A DNA stretch of 64,000 nucleotides, from assembly GCF_900100175.1 (NCBI RefSeq), contig NZ_FNEM01000017.1, forward strand, positions 1-64,000, in the 5' to 3' direction. The stretch comes from Ferrimonas sediminum. Lineage in GTDB: Bacteria > Pseudomonadota > Gammaproteobacteria > Enterobacterales > Shewanellaceae. Position numbers and translations under genes: made by a program. Position 1 is the stretch's first letter; the number at the start of each line of letters is the position of its first letter. This document shows, piece after piece, positions 25,866-36,630 of this stretch. The notes below the pieces were generated by a model, which ran no database searches, was not told the origin of the DNA, and was given only the letters and a program-made list of their open reading frames with translations.

Positions 25866-26771
25866 TTACTCAGTGCTGAGATGTTTGTGGGCCAGCAGGT
25901 GATCGATGAAGGCGCGCAGGGTCGGATCGGTGAGTTTGCTGGCGGGGTACACCAGTGACACGTCCAGCGCGGGCAACTGATACTCTTCCAGTATGGGCAC
26001 CAATTTTCCCTGCTGCAGATGGCGGCGGAGCATGAACTCCGGCAACTGGGCAATGCCCAGCCCGGCGGCCGCAAAGTCGGCCAGCAGGGTACCCTGGTTT
26101 ACGTCCACGTGGCCGTTGACGCTGAGCTGATGCTGCTTGCCATTTTCCTGGTAGTGCACCCGTCCGGGTTGCCGATTGGAGGAGTCCACCAGCCAGCGGT
26201 GTTTGCTCAGCGCCTTGGGGTGGTCGGGGCTACCGTGCTCTGCCAGGTAATCGGGGCTGGCGACCATCAGAATCTTGATGCTGAGGTAGTGGCGGGCGAT
26301 AAAGCCGGAGTCGCTGAGCTGGCCTACCCGCAGGGCCAGATCGAAGCCCTCCTCAATCAGATTGACGTAGCGGTTCACCAACACCCACGACAGCTGCACG
26401 TCCGGGTACTGGCGCAGAAAGTCGGCCACCACATGCTGAATCCCCAATTGGTCAATGTTGAATGCCGAGGTGATCCGCAGCCGCCCGGCCACCTTGTGCT
26501 GACGCTGGGTCGCCGACAGCTCCAGGTTGTCCAGCCGCTCCAGCACCGCTTTGAACTCATCCAGGTAGTGCTGGCCCTCCGGGGTCAGCTTCATGGCGCG
26601 GGTGGTGCGGTACAGCAAAATGCAATCGAAATGCTTTTCCAGATCCGACACCTGGCGACTGACTGCCGACACCACAATATTGAGCTCACGGGCGGCGGCG
26701 CTGAAACTGAGCTTGTCCACCACCACCACGAAAGTGCGCATCGCCTTGAGCAGATCTATTTTTCTTTCCAT
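25866..26771 (-). CDS. LysR-family transcriptional regulator
   Basis: A 301-aa regulator with an N-terminal winged HTH (about residues 5-64: FVVVVDKLSFSAAARELN, VSRQVSDLEKHF) and a C-terminal type 2 periplasmic-binding-like effector domain (about 90-295, with DLALRVGQLSDSG). It belongs to the large CrgA/DsdC-like branch. Divergent from the SDR gene that begins 94 bp away, so it very likely controls that gene and itself from the shared intergenic region. Confidence 0.92.
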   Translation of the reverse strand: MERKIDLLKAMRTFVVVVDKLSFSAAARELNIVVSAVSRQVSDLEKHFDCILLYRTTRAMKLTPEGQHYLDEFKAVLERLDNLELSATQRQHKVAGRLRITSAFNIDQLGIQHVVADFLRQYPDVQLSWVLVNRYVNLIEEGFDLALRVGQLSDSGFIARHYLSIKILMVASPDYLAEHGSPDHPKALSKHRWLVDSSNRQPGRVHYQENGKQHQLSVNGHVDVNQGTLLADFAAAGLGIAQLPEFMLRRHLQQGKLVPILEEYQLPALDVSLVYPASKLTDPTLRAFIDHLLAHKHLSTE

Positions 26772-26865
26772 GAGAAAAGTGATTTCGATTTGGGGTTATT
26801 TTTCTATTCTAAGCGCCGGCCTACACTTTCTCCAACTTAAGCAAACAACGAATTTGGAGACACCC

Positions 26866-27465
26866 ATGAAAGTACTATTGATTGGCGCAACCGGAACCAT
26901 TGGCAAGGCGGTCGCAGAGCGCCTGAGCGGTCAGCACCAGATCATCGCTGCCGGTTTTCGTGACGGCGATGTGCAGGTGGATCTGGGCAGCCCGGAGTCC
27001 ATCAAGGCCCTGTTCGAGCAGGTGGGTAAGGTGGATGCGGTGATCTCCACCGCCGGCCTGGCGGCCTTCGGCCCGTTGGCCCATCAGAGTGACGACGACT
27101 ACCAGTTGGCACTGAACAACAAACTGATGGGCCAGGTGAACCTGGTGCGTCTGGGCAGCGGCTACCTCAACGACGGCGGCTCCATCACCCTGACCTCCGG
27201 CATTTTGTCCCGTCAGCCGATGCCGGGCAGCGCGTCGGTGTCGATGGTGAACGGTGCCCTGGAGAGCTTTGTAAAGGCAGCTGCACTGGAACTGAACGGA
27301 GTGCGGGTTAATGCGGTGGCGCCAGCTTTCGTTAAGGAAACCATGGCTATGATGGGCATGGATACCAGCTCAGGCATCTCGGCCGCAGACACGGCCAAGG
27401 CGTACGAGGCAGCGGTATCCGGCGAGATGTCTGGTGAGACTTTGGATGCACCAAACTTCTTGTAA
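26866..27465 (+). CDS. Short-chain dehydrogenase/reductase
   Basis: About 199 aa. The NAD(P)-binding motif GATGTIG is at the N terminus and the core residues follow: STAGLAAFGP, Ser in TLTSGILS. The usual YxxxK is degraded (ASVSMVNGALESF), as in a YwfD-like atypical SDR group that keeps NGALE instead of Tyr-Lys. RBS TTTGGAG lies seven bases before the ATG at 26866; longer frames reach back into the LysR gene and are rejected. Target of the divergent LysR regulator; paralogous to the next gene. Confidence 0.85.
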   Translation: MKVLLIGATGTIGKAVAERLSGQHQIIAAGFRDGDVQVDLGSPESIKALFEQVGKVDAVISTAGLAAFGPLAHQSDDDYQLALNNKLMGQVNLVRLGSGYLNDGGSITLTSGILSRQPMPGSASVSMVNGALESFVKAAALELNGVRVNAVAPAFVKETMAMMGMDTSSGISAADTAKAYEAAVSGEMSGETLDAPNFL

Positions 27466-27714
27466 GTTGTTGGATTTTTGCTTTTTCATCATGCCTTTGT
27501 GTAATTGAATACGGATTACACTCTTCAAGTGTCGAGTTCACTGCCCGAGTCACACTCTTTCATTGAGTTGTGGCTCTTTTTTTGCATAAAAATCAATACT
27601 CTTAGTAGACTGTCGCACTATACTGAATATCCCGGCTCAGGCTATCGCCGCTGTGGTTCAGGGGAATGGAGCTGGTAAAACAGCAGCTTACACAGTGAGG
27701 GAGCGACACCACCC

Positions 27715-28338
27715 ATGAAAATACTACTTGCCGGCGCATCGGGCACCATTGGCGGGGCGATTGAGAAGCGCCTGGCTGTCGAGCATCAGGTTATTACCGC
27801 CGGCTACAGCCACGGCAATCTGCGCTTTGACCTGGCCGACAGCGACAGCATTCGCATAATGATCGACGCCGTCGGTGAGGTCGATGCCATCATCTGTGCC
27901 GCCGGGGTCACCAGTTTTGGTCCGTTCGAGCACCTGACCGAAGCCGATTACCACCAGACCCTGAACAGCAAGCTGATGGGGCAAGTGAACCTGCTGCGTA
28001 TCGGCCGCCAGGCGGTGCGTCGTGGTGGCTCCATCACCCTGACGTCGGGCTTTGCTGCCCGGGAGCCTGTGCCGGGCTGCGCCGCAGTGGCCATGGCCAA
28101 CGGCGCGCTGGAGAGCTTTGTCAAAGCGGTGGCGGTGGAGTTGACCGAGGTGCGGGTTAACGTGGTGTCTCCCTCGTTTGTCACCGAAACCATGGCGATG
28201 ATGGGCATGGGCACCAGCACCTCCGTATCGGCGTCGTTAACGGCGGCGGTGTACGAAGCGGCGCTGCTGGGCACCATGAGCGGCGAGACCCTGCAGGTGG
28301 CCGAGTACGTCAATGCCGACACCCACTGGGTGATCTGA
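27715..28338 (+). CDS. Short-chain dehydrogenase/reductase, tandem paralogue
   Basis: A 207-aa SDR highly similar to the preceding gene throughout: GASGTIG nucleotide site, CAAGVTSFGPF, NSKLMGQVNLLRIG, SLTSGF-type strand, MANGALESFVKAVAVEL and VTETMAMMGMG. It also lacks the canonical YxxxK pair. The pair evidently arose by tandem duplication; 249 bp separate them, so the second may have its own promoter. It is six residues longer at the C terminus. Ends at a strong terminator. Confidence 0.85.
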   Translation: MKILLAGASGTIGGAIEKRLAVEHQVITAGYSHGNLRFDLADSDSIRIMIDAVGEVDAIICAAGVTSFGPFEHLTEADYHQTLNSKLMGQVNLLRIGRQAVRRGGSITLTSGFAAREPVPGCAAVAMANGALESFVKAVAVELTEVRVNVVSPSFVTETMAMMGMGTSTSVSASLTAAVYEAALLGTMSGETLQVAEYVNADTHWVI

Positions 28339-28358
28339 ACGCCTCCATTTCGGCTGGG

Positions 28359-28391
28359 AAAAAAGCACGGCTTTTAGGTTGTGCTTTTTTT
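28359..28391 (+). terminator. Rho-independent terminator
   Basis: AAAAAAGCAC-N12-GTGCTTTTTT, symmetrical, so usable on both strands for the SDR gene and the facing CbiM-like gene. Confidence 0.85.
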
Positions 28392-28435
28392 ATGGCTGTC
28401 AGATCTGGCATGGGCCCAACTGACCATCCAGGGCG

Positions 28436-29074
28436 CTACTTGAGGTACTGCTCCTCGCGCCAGGTCGCCAGCCAGTGCGGTTTGTGGACCACCAGCAGGG
28501 TGGTAGTGAAGCCGTTGAGCATAGCCTCGGGGAAGAAGAACAGCGGCATCAGAATCAGGTAGTTGTCCCGAATAATGGTCCAGTCGTACTCAAAGCTGAA
28601 CCAGCTGGCCAGCAGCAGGGTGCGGGCCACGAAGCAGACAATGCCGTTAAAAAAGCCGTCGACGAAGATGTAGATCCACAGGTTGCGGGGCAGGGTGTTG
28701 TGGCTCAGGGTCAAGATGGCAAAACTGAGGCCGATGGGCGCGGCCACCCCCAGCAGGCCGATGGCACCGGCCCCCTGCCAGGGTTCGCTGCCCAGGCCGA
28801 CAGAGGCCAGCAGCGCCAGGCTGCCCACCACGATGGCATTGCGCCAGCCGAACACCAGGGTGGTGACGGTGAGAGCCACAAAGTGCAGCTCCAGGCCGTC
28901 GTAGATCCCCGCTCGCAGTTGCCACAAGCCGCTGAGGCCAATGATAAAGCCCAGGGTCAGGTGCAAGACGTAGTTGTGTTCTTTAATCGCCTGCCACAGG
29001 TTGCCACGGATCAGGCAGTGCAGCGCCAGCCAGATCCACAGTACCCAGGCCAGGCCTTCGGCGGCTGAGGGCAT
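28436..29074 (-). CDS. CbiM-like energy-coupling-factor family membrane protein
   Basis: A 212-aa membrane protein with about six hydrophobic segments and the CbiM-type late pattern FVDGFFNGIVCFVARTLL and LMPLFFFPEAMLNG. CbiM proteins are substrate-binding S components for Co2+/Ni2+ transport, working with ECF ATPases; none is encoded nearby and the N-terminal metal-binding His start is not obvious, so the substrate is open. Single gene, leftward. Confidence 0.65.
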   Translation of the reverse strand: MPSAAEGLAWVLWIWLALHCLIRGNLWQAIKEHNYVLHLTLGFIIGLSGLWQLRAGIYDGLELHFVALTVTTLVFGWRNAIVVGSLALLASVGLGSEPWQGAGAIGLLGVAAPIGLSFAILTLSHNTLPRNLWIYIFVDGFFNGIVCFVARTLLLASWFSFEYDWTIIRDNYLILMPLFFFPEAMLNGFTTTLLVVHKPHWLATWREEQYLK

Positions 29075-29133
29075 TGAGGTGTCCTTTTCTCTCTCTGTCT
29101 CTAAAAGAGTACCTCATTGTGGCGGCGGTTGCC

Positions 29134-29730
29134 TCAGTGGCAGCTTCTCAGGAAGGTGTCCACGACCCTGTCGGCGTAACGCTGCAACTGAGCGGAGTCC
29201 GATGGTTGAGGTGTCAGCAGGGCCTCGAAGTAACGGGACCCCCGCAGTGCTCCCAGCAGTTGTTCGGCGCTGTTGTGTGGATCAGTCAATTGCAGTTGGC
29301 CATCGGCCACCAGTTGCACCAGCAACTGCTCCAGGATGGCGAGCGCCCGCCGTGGACCCCGATCCAAAAAGTACTCAATCAGCTCTGAGTCTTGTTTACT
29401 CTGAGCGATCATAAGCCGAAACAGGCCCATGGTTTTTGGGTGATAGACAAAGGCGGTGTAGCTGCGGCAGAAGTGCTGCAGTTGCTGCTCGGTGCTGTGG
29501 TTGCGATCCGAGTCCAGGGCCAGCATCGTCTGCAGCTCGCCGGTCAGTCGGGTCACCACCTCTTTCAGCAGGCCCCGTTTGTCACCGAAATAGTTGTACA
29601 GGGTCAGCTTGGAGCCGCCACAGCGCTCGATCAGCTGGTCCAGTCCGGTGGCGTCGAACCCCTGCTCCAGAAACAGCTCGGTGGCGACATCCAGATAATT
29701 CTGCTTCTTTTTCAGGCTGGAAGGGCGCAT
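29134..29730 (-). CDS. TetR-family repressor of the adjacent efflux genes
   Basis: A 198-aa TetR regulator: N-terminal HTH (LDVATELFLEQGFDATGLDQLIERCG then KLTLYNYFGDKRGLL, split) and a helical ligand-binding domain. The gene is divergent from the HlyD/MFS pair, and a 27-bp near-perfect palindrome lies 60 bp upstream of its start, the expected arrangement for autoregulation and control of efflux. Confidence 0.92.
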   Translation of the reverse strand: MRPSSLKKKQNYLDVATELFLEQGFDATGLDQLIERCGGSKLTLYNYFGDKRGLLKEVVTRLTGELQTMLALDSDRNHSTEQQLQHFCRSYTAFVYHPKTMGLFRLMIAQSKQDSELIEYFLDRGPRRALAILEQLLVQLVADGQLQLTDPHNSAEQLLGALRGSRYFEALLTPQPSDSAQLQRYADRVVDTFLRSCH

Positions 29731-29790
29731 ATGGTACTCCTCAGTACAGTTTTTGCCTGGCAGGGCTTGAAATCCATCTTACTACTCAAA

Positions 29791-29817
29791 TAAGATACTG
29801 TACAGTACAGTATCTTA
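29791..29817. promoter_or_regulatory. TetR operator, 27-bp palindrome
   Basis: TAAGATACTGTAC-A-GTACAGTATCTTA: two perfect 13-bp arms around one base, in the intergenic region shared by the TetR gene and the efflux operon. It overlaps where a promoter for the efflux genes would lie. Confidence 0.85.
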
Positions 29818-29896
29818 ATGGCGGTTGAACCATGCCTGTACGCAGTGGGCTTTGACGAGGCACTGCGGCGGCGGGGTCTCCGGATTTCAGGTGCTG

Positions 29897-30955
29897 ATGG
29901 TGGTTGGTTCTTCAATGGTTGTGTCTATGAACAGTGGAAAAAAGAAAGTCCTGGTGGCGCTGACTCTGGTGCTGGTCATCAGCGGATTGTACCTCTATCT
30001 GGCGCCGCGGCAAGGGTGGGTTGAAACCGACAATGCCTATGTGCAGGGGGAGATCACGCCGATCAGTGCCGAGGTGGCCGGCGTGGTGACCCGGGTGCTG
30101 GTGACTGACAACCAGTGGGTGGAGGCCGGCACTCTGCTGGCGCAATTGGATAAGCGCAATTATCTGGCGCTTAAAGACAAGGCCGCCGGGGCGCTGGCGG
30201 AGGTCGAGGCGGGCATTGTCAGTGCCAGGCAGCAGATTGAGATGCAGGCCATCGCCGTCAGGGAGGCCGAGACCGGCATCGACTCCGCCGCCACCGATGC
30301 CCGTTATCAACGGGTGGAGTGGCAGCGCCTGTCGAATCTGCTGCAGGACAACCTGGCCTCTAAATCGAACCATGATGCCCAGAAAACCCGGATGGAGCGG
30401 GCGGATCTGGCACTGACTTCGTCCAGGCTGAAACTGGAGGGGGCCCGTCAGGCGCTGGCATCGGCGCGCACTCAACTGGATCTGCTGCAGGCTCGGCGCG
30501 TGCAGGCTGAGTCGCAGCTGGCACTGGCCGAGCTGAATCTGGAGGACACCGACATTCGGGCGCCGGTGGCGGGGGTGGTGGGCAACCGCGCCGTGCGTCA
30601 GGGGCGGTTGGTGGCCGCTGGCACGCCGCTGCTGTCCATCGTGCCCACCGACGAGGTGTGGGTGAACGCCAACTTCAAGGAGGGGCAGTTGACCCAGATG
30701 ATGCCGGGCCAGCCTGTGGCCGTGCGGCTGGACAGCTTCCCCGGCCAGCTGCTGAACGGCCGGGTTGAGAGCGTCTCTCCGGCCACCGGCGCCCAGTTCA
30801 GCCTGCTGCCGCCGGATAATGCCACCGGCAACTTCGTCAAGGTGGTACAGCGGGTACCTGTGAAGATCGTCCTGGAGTTGCCCCAGGAGCTGAAAGGCCG
30901 TGTGGTACCTGGCTTGTCGGCGGTGGTTGAGGTGGACACCCGGGGGCAGGGCTGA
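29897..30955 (+). CDS. HlyD/EmrA-family membrane fusion protein
   Basis: Periplasmic adaptor of a multidrug efflux pump: N-terminal membrane helix (VLVALTLVLVISGLYLYL), a lipoyl/barrel-sandwich half (ETDNAYVQGEITPISAEVAG, split), a long coiled-coil hairpin (about residues 75-190), then the second half DIRAPVAGVVGNRAV. The EmrA-like WV-ANFKEGQL motif is present. It overlaps the MFS gene (TGATG). The start is unclear: ATG 29897 has AGGTG just upstream; ATG 29915 and 29927 are alternatives closer to the helix. Confidence 0.88.
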   Translation: MVVGSSMVVSMNSGKKKVLVALTLVLVISGLYLYLAPRQGWVETDNAYVQGEITPISAEVAGVVTRVLVTDNQWVEAGTLLAQLDKRNYLALKDKAAGALAEVEAGIVSARQQIEMQAIAVREAETGIDSAATDARYQRVEWQRLSNLLQDNLASKSNHDAQKTRMERADLALTSSRLKLEGARQALASARTQLDLLQARRVQAESQLALAELNLEDTDIRAPVAGVVGNRAVRQGRLVAAGTPLLSIVPTDEVWVNANFKEGQLTQMMPGQPVAVRLDSFPGQLLNGRVESVSPATGAQFSLLPPDNATGNFVKVVQRVPVKIVLELPQELKGRVVPGLSAVVEVDTRGQG

Positions 30956-32475
30956 TGGCTGTGCGCTCACTGCCTACCCTGCTGCTAACGGTACTGCTGC
31001 TGTTGCCTCAGGGGCTGAGCTCCGGCATCTACTCCGCCGGCAGCGGCGAGATTGCCGCGGCCTTGGGGCTGTCGGCGGACGAAGCCAGCTGGCTGAATGT
31101 GCTCTATATGCTGGGGCAGATCCTGTCTCTGCCTCTGAGCGCCTGGCTGGCCCGCCAATGGGGCAGTCGTACGTTGCTGCGTGCTGCGGCCCTGGTGGGT
31201 ACGGTGGCCACTCTGGCGACCCTGCTGGCGCCAACTCAGTGGCACTGGCCTGCCTGGTTTCTCCATGGGGTCTGTGCCAGCGCTATGCTGTTGCTGGCTC
31301 ATCGGGTGGTGCTGGGCAACCTGAGTTTCAGCGCCATCTCTGTGGTGCAGGCGGTGATGTCTCTGGTGGTGGTGCTCATTCCCCTGGGACTCTACCCCTT
31401 ACTGATGGGACAACTGGCGGAGGCGGGCCTGTGGCACTGGGCCTTCGCCCTGCAGCTTATCCCCTATCTGGCGCTGCTCTACTGGGTGCGGTTTGGCCCC
31501 TGGCCCTGGCCAGAGCAGGCTGAGCGCCACTGCTTCAACTGGGTTCAAGCGGGGCTGCTAGCCGGTGCCCTGACTGCGGTGACCCTGCTGCTGCTCAAGG
31601 GCGAAAGGTACAACTGGTTTGACGATCTTCGTGTTACTGCCCTGGCGGGGCTGACCCTGGCCCTTGGGGGACTGGCTGTCCTGGCGATACGGCGAGGCTG
31701 GGGCAGGGGCAGCTTGCTGGAGCCCCAGGTGTTGGCTTTGCCCTCGGCCCGGGTGGGGATGGTCAATGCGGCGGTGGCTGGTTTTGCGGTGATGGGGGCG
31801 ACCATGCTCACCTCGGGCTTTGTCACCGGCACTTTGGGCTACAGCCATGCCCAGTTGGGCCAGCTGGAGCTGGTGAGCTTCGGCGGCATGCTGCTGGGGG
31901 CGCTGGTGGCGGTCAGGGTGACCTACTTCCCCGGCGGTCAGCCGGACAAGGTGGTGCCCCTGGGGGTGCTGATGATGGTGATCGCCTGTGTGCTGCTGAC
32001 CTCGAGCAGCGGCGACAGTGGCCTGAGTGACCTGTGGCCTGCCATGCTGCTGAAGGGGCTGGCGGTGGGCATTCTCAACGTCACCGTGGTGATCCACATA
32101 TTGCGCAGCCTGCCCAAGGTTTATCTGCTGCAGGGGGTGGCCTGGTTCTATCTGTTCCGCACCCTGGGGTCGATGCTCTCCATCGCCGAGTTCTCCCGGC
32201 TGAAGACCCTGGAGGCGGCCAACGCGACTTCGGTGCTGGGCAGCTATTTCAATCCGGCCAGTGACAGCTTCCAGCGCTACGCTCACAGTCTGTCTCGGGG
32301 GCTGGGGACCAGCGAGGACGTGACTTCGGTGCTGCTGAGTGGGGCACTCAAGGGGCAGGTGGCCTCGGTGGCCAGCATCAACAGCTTCCAGTGGCTGATT
32401 TTGTCCATCGGCTGTTGTGGGCTGCTGATGGTAAGTGCCAAGGTGTGGGCGGCCAAGCAGACCGCTAAGCAGTAG
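30955..32475 (+). CDS. MFS drug-efflux permease, EmrB/DHA2-like
   Basis: A 506-aa major-facilitator transporter with about 14 hydrophobic segments and the DHA2-type early pattern ASWLNVLYMLGQILSLPLSAWLARQWGSR (split). Partner of the HlyD protein encoded immediately upstream (ATGA-type overlap), together forming an inner-membrane pump that would use an outer-membrane TolC. Expected to be repressed by the adjacent TetR protein. The substrate cannot be told. Confidence 0.88.
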   Translation: MAVRSLPTLLLTVLLLLPQGLSSGIYSAGSGEIAAALGLSADEASWLNVLYMLGQILSLPLSAWLARQWGSRTLLRAAALVGTVATLATLLAPTQWHWPAWFLHGVCASAMLLLAHRVVLGNLSFSAISVVQAVMSLVVVLIPLGLYPLLMGQLAEAGLWHWAFALQLIPYLALLYWVRFGPWPWPEQAERHCFNWVQAGLLAGALTAVTLLLLKGERYNWFDDLRVTALAGLTLALGGLAVLAIRRGWGRGSLLEPQVLALPSARVGMVNAAVAGFAVMGATMLTSGFVTGTLGYSHAQLGQLELVSFGGMLLGALVAVRVTYFPGGQPDKVVPLGVLMMVIACVLLTSSSGDSGLSDLWPAMLLKGLAVGILNVTVVIHILRSLPKVYLLQGVAWFYLFRTLGSMLSIAEFSRLKTLEAANATSVLGSYFNPASDSFQRYAHSLSRGLGTSEDVTSVLLSGALKGQVASVASINSFQWLILSIGCCGLLMVSAKVWAAKQTAKQ

Positions 32476-32504
32476 TTTCAGCCTTTAAGGGTGGAAAAAG
32501 AGAA

Positions 32505-32528
32505 GGGAGCCGTTTGGCTCCCTTTTTT
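32505..32528 (+). terminator. Rho-independent terminator
   Basis: GGGAGCC-gttt-GGCTCCC followed by six Ts; A-rich on the other side, so it may also serve the facing pflA gene. Confidence 0.9.
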
Positions 32529-32551
32529 CATGGTGGCGATGATCGCCGGCA

Positions 32552-33292
32552 TCAGTATTTGGTCTTCAGCCCTTTGGCTTCGAAGATCGCCTGGATGCGT
32601 TTCATGGTGTCACCGCTCGGTGGCTTGACGCCATCCAACTGGTACTCTTCGCCCAGTGCGGTCCATTTGTGCTTGCCCAGTTCGTGGTAGGGCAGCAGTT
32701 CCACCAGTTCGACGTTGCCCATGGGGGCGATACGCTCGGCCAGTTGTTCGGCGGAGGCGTCGTCGTCGGTGTACCCGGGCACCACCACATAGCGGATCCA
32801 GGTGCGCTGGTTGCGCTTGGTCAGGTAGTCGGCAAACTGCAGCGGCCGCTTGTTAGAAACGCCCACCAGGTTGCGGTGAATATCGTCGTTGATCTGCTTG
32901 AGGTCCAGCATGACCAGATCGGTGTTGTCCAGCAGGGTATCGATGGCGGGGGTGTAGTTGCGCACCATGCCATTGGTGTCCAGACAGGTGTCTATGTTGT
33001 GCTCTTTACAGCGCCGGAACAGTTCGGCGACGAACTCCGGTTGCAGGATGGCTTCGCCGCCACTGGCGGTTACGCCACCGCCGCTGGCTTCAAAGAAGTA
33101 GCGGTAGGAGTCCACTTGGTCCATGACCTCATCAACGGTCACGATTTTACCGCCATCGAGATCCCAGGTGTCCCGGTTGTGGCAGTACTGGCAGCGCATC
33201 AGGCATCCTTGCATGAACACAATAAAGCGGATTCCGGGCCCATCGACGGTGCCACAGGATTCCCAAGAATGAATTCGGCCTTCGACGCTCAT
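32552..33292 (-). CDS. pflA: Pyruvate formate-lyase activating enzyme
   Basis: Radical SAM enzyme that abstracts hydrogen from the PFL glycine to make the active glycyl radical. The [4Fe-4S]-binding CX3CX2C is CLMRCQYC, with GPGIRF before it and the [10 protein letters not shown] motif after it. Length 246 aa matches E. coli PflA. 142 bp downstream of pflB, with a terminator between them, so partial read-through or a separate promoter sets its level. Confidence 0.96.
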   Translation of the reverse strand: MSVEGRIHSWESCGTVDGPGIRFIVFMQGCLMRCQYCHNRDTWDLDGGKIVTVDEVMDQVDSYRYFFEASGGGVTASGGEAILQPEFVAELFRRCKEHNIDTCLDTNGMVRNYTPAIDTLLDNTDLVMLDLKQINDDIHRNLVGVSNKRPLQFADYLTKRNQRTWIRYVVVPGYTDDDASAEQLAERIAPMGNVELVELLPYHELGKHKWTALGEEYQLDGVKPPSGDTMKRIQAIFEAKGLKTKY

Positions 33293-33381
33293 TGTCTCTC
33301 CGTTTGCCCGGTTAAGAAGTTCTTCTTTATCAGTTCCTTATATCAAGGGCTGGCAAAGAGAAAACCTCGGGCCTGTAATGT

Positions 33382-33410
33382 AAAAAAGGCTCTGTCAGAG
33401 ACAGAGCCTT
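33382..33410 (-). terminator. pflB terminator
   Basis: On the minus strand AAGGCTCTGTC-tct-GACAGAGCCTT followed by T residues, between pflB and pflA; an 11-bp perfect stem. Confidence 0.88.
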
Positions 33411-33434
33411 AATGTTAACTCGATTTCACCAAAC

Positions 33435-35717
<2,283 letters not shown>

Positions 35718-35750
35718 AGTGTTTAACCTTTAACATATGTAAAGATGATA

Positions 35751-35798
35751 CGTTTCGTCATTGACGGCACGTTAGGGTGTCCCCTTTATGACGAAGCG
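35751..35798 (-). promoter_or_regulatory. Inverted repeat in the pflB leader
   Basis: CGTTTCGTCAT and ATGACGAAGCG (10 of 11 complementary) 26 nt apart, 35-80 bp before the pflB start. It could be an mRNA stem-loop in the leader or paired regulator half-sites. Confidence 0.45.
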
Positions 35799-36410
35799 AT
35801 TTTTCAATACCGCTGACTGGTTATTCAGAAAGCAGTACCGGTTGCATTAAAACTGCAAAACTGTCCGGCTGATGCACCCACCATTAACTCACTCACAGTA
35901 TGCTCGGTGGTACCACGTTATGCTCATCCCTGAGTATAGGTAGAGGGGACCTGTGACGCCCCTATACCATCGCCAGATTGCTCTGTCCGTCACACTCCGG
36001 TGGCGAAATCCAAGCTACCCAGTTTGGGTTAGTTTGAAAACGATTCAACCAAATTGGTTTTACCATTGTTCCAGAGCATTGCCCCTAGTAACAACTTTTC
36101 GGCTTAATCATGGCCAGCTTTGTGAGGGCCATCATGAATTGGAATGGAGTCATGCGTTGGATCGATATTATTTGCTGAAAAAGTGTGATGAGGGTCAGGG
36201 TTCGTTTGTAAAATAATCGCTTTTATAGTGGATCACTTTTTCATTGTTCTTGATTGTCGAATTATCTGTCATCGTTTACCATCGCCGCAGCCGGACCCCC
36301 TGTAAAATCGGCCTGTTGGCGGCAGTTTTTTGTTCCATGACCAAGGCCACAAGTCTCTATTCGGGGTATAAAGGAAAGGCACTGATGTTTAATGAGAAAA
36401 GGAACGCACA
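35799..36410. other. Regulatory region between pflB and yhdT
   Basis: About 600 bp with no supported gene; an 87-codon frame (35953-36216) has atypical composition and no family. It carries a PdhR-like box (36052-36068), a 13-bp palindrome AACCAAATTGGTT overlapping that box and promoter-like AT-rich stretches near 36220-36280. I did not find a strong FNR site here. Confidence 0.5.
36052..36068. promoter_or_regulatory. PdhR-like operator upstream of pflB
   Basis: AATTGGT-TTT-ACCATTG matches the consensus AATTGGTnnnACCAATT (pyruvate-sensing PdhR and related GntR regulators) at 12 of 14 positions. Confidence 0.4.
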
Positions 36411-36626
36411 GTGAGCGGTGACTCCCTTCCGGCCAGGTTGACCATCAAGGCGGTGGCGTTGACTCTGACCTATTTCCTGCTGTGGGCGCTGGGCCCGCTG
36501 TTGTTCGGTGGCGATGCCACCATGCCGGAGCTGGTGGCCGGGTTGCCACTGTGGTTCTGGTTTTCCTGTGTACTGGCTCCCGGCGGGCTGGTCCTGGCTG
36601 CTTACCTGCTGTTACTGCGACGTTGA
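36411..36626 (+). CDS. yhdT: YhdT family small membrane protein
   Basis: A 71-aa protein with two membrane segments (about residues 12-32 and 45-68), of the YhdT (DUF997) family, which nearly always precedes panF. GTG start with AAAGGAA eight bases upstream. It ends four bases before the symporter start, so the two are co-translated; a role in assembling or stabilising the symporter is inferred from this constant pairing. Confidence 0.85.
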   Translation: MSGDSLPARLTIKAVALTLTYFLLWALGPLLFGGDATMPELVAGLPLWFWFSCVLAPGGLVLAAYLLLLRR

Positions 36627-36630
36627 TACC

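Noticed and set aside
26593-26865. N-terminal extension of the first SDR gene back into the LysR gene
   Set aside because: The nucleotide-binding motif begins right at ATG 26866, which has a good ribosome site; the extension is antisense to LysR.
36021-36060. TTGAA-N5-TTCAA as an FNR site
   Set aside because: Spacing between TTGA and TCAA is seven, not six as in FNR boxes.
35953-36216. 87-codon frame between pflB and yhdT
   Set aside because: No ribosome site or family, atypical composition, and it overlaps the PdhR-like box.
36226-36270. TTGATTGTCGAATT as an FNR site for pflB
   Set aside because: The second half-site does not match ATCAA.
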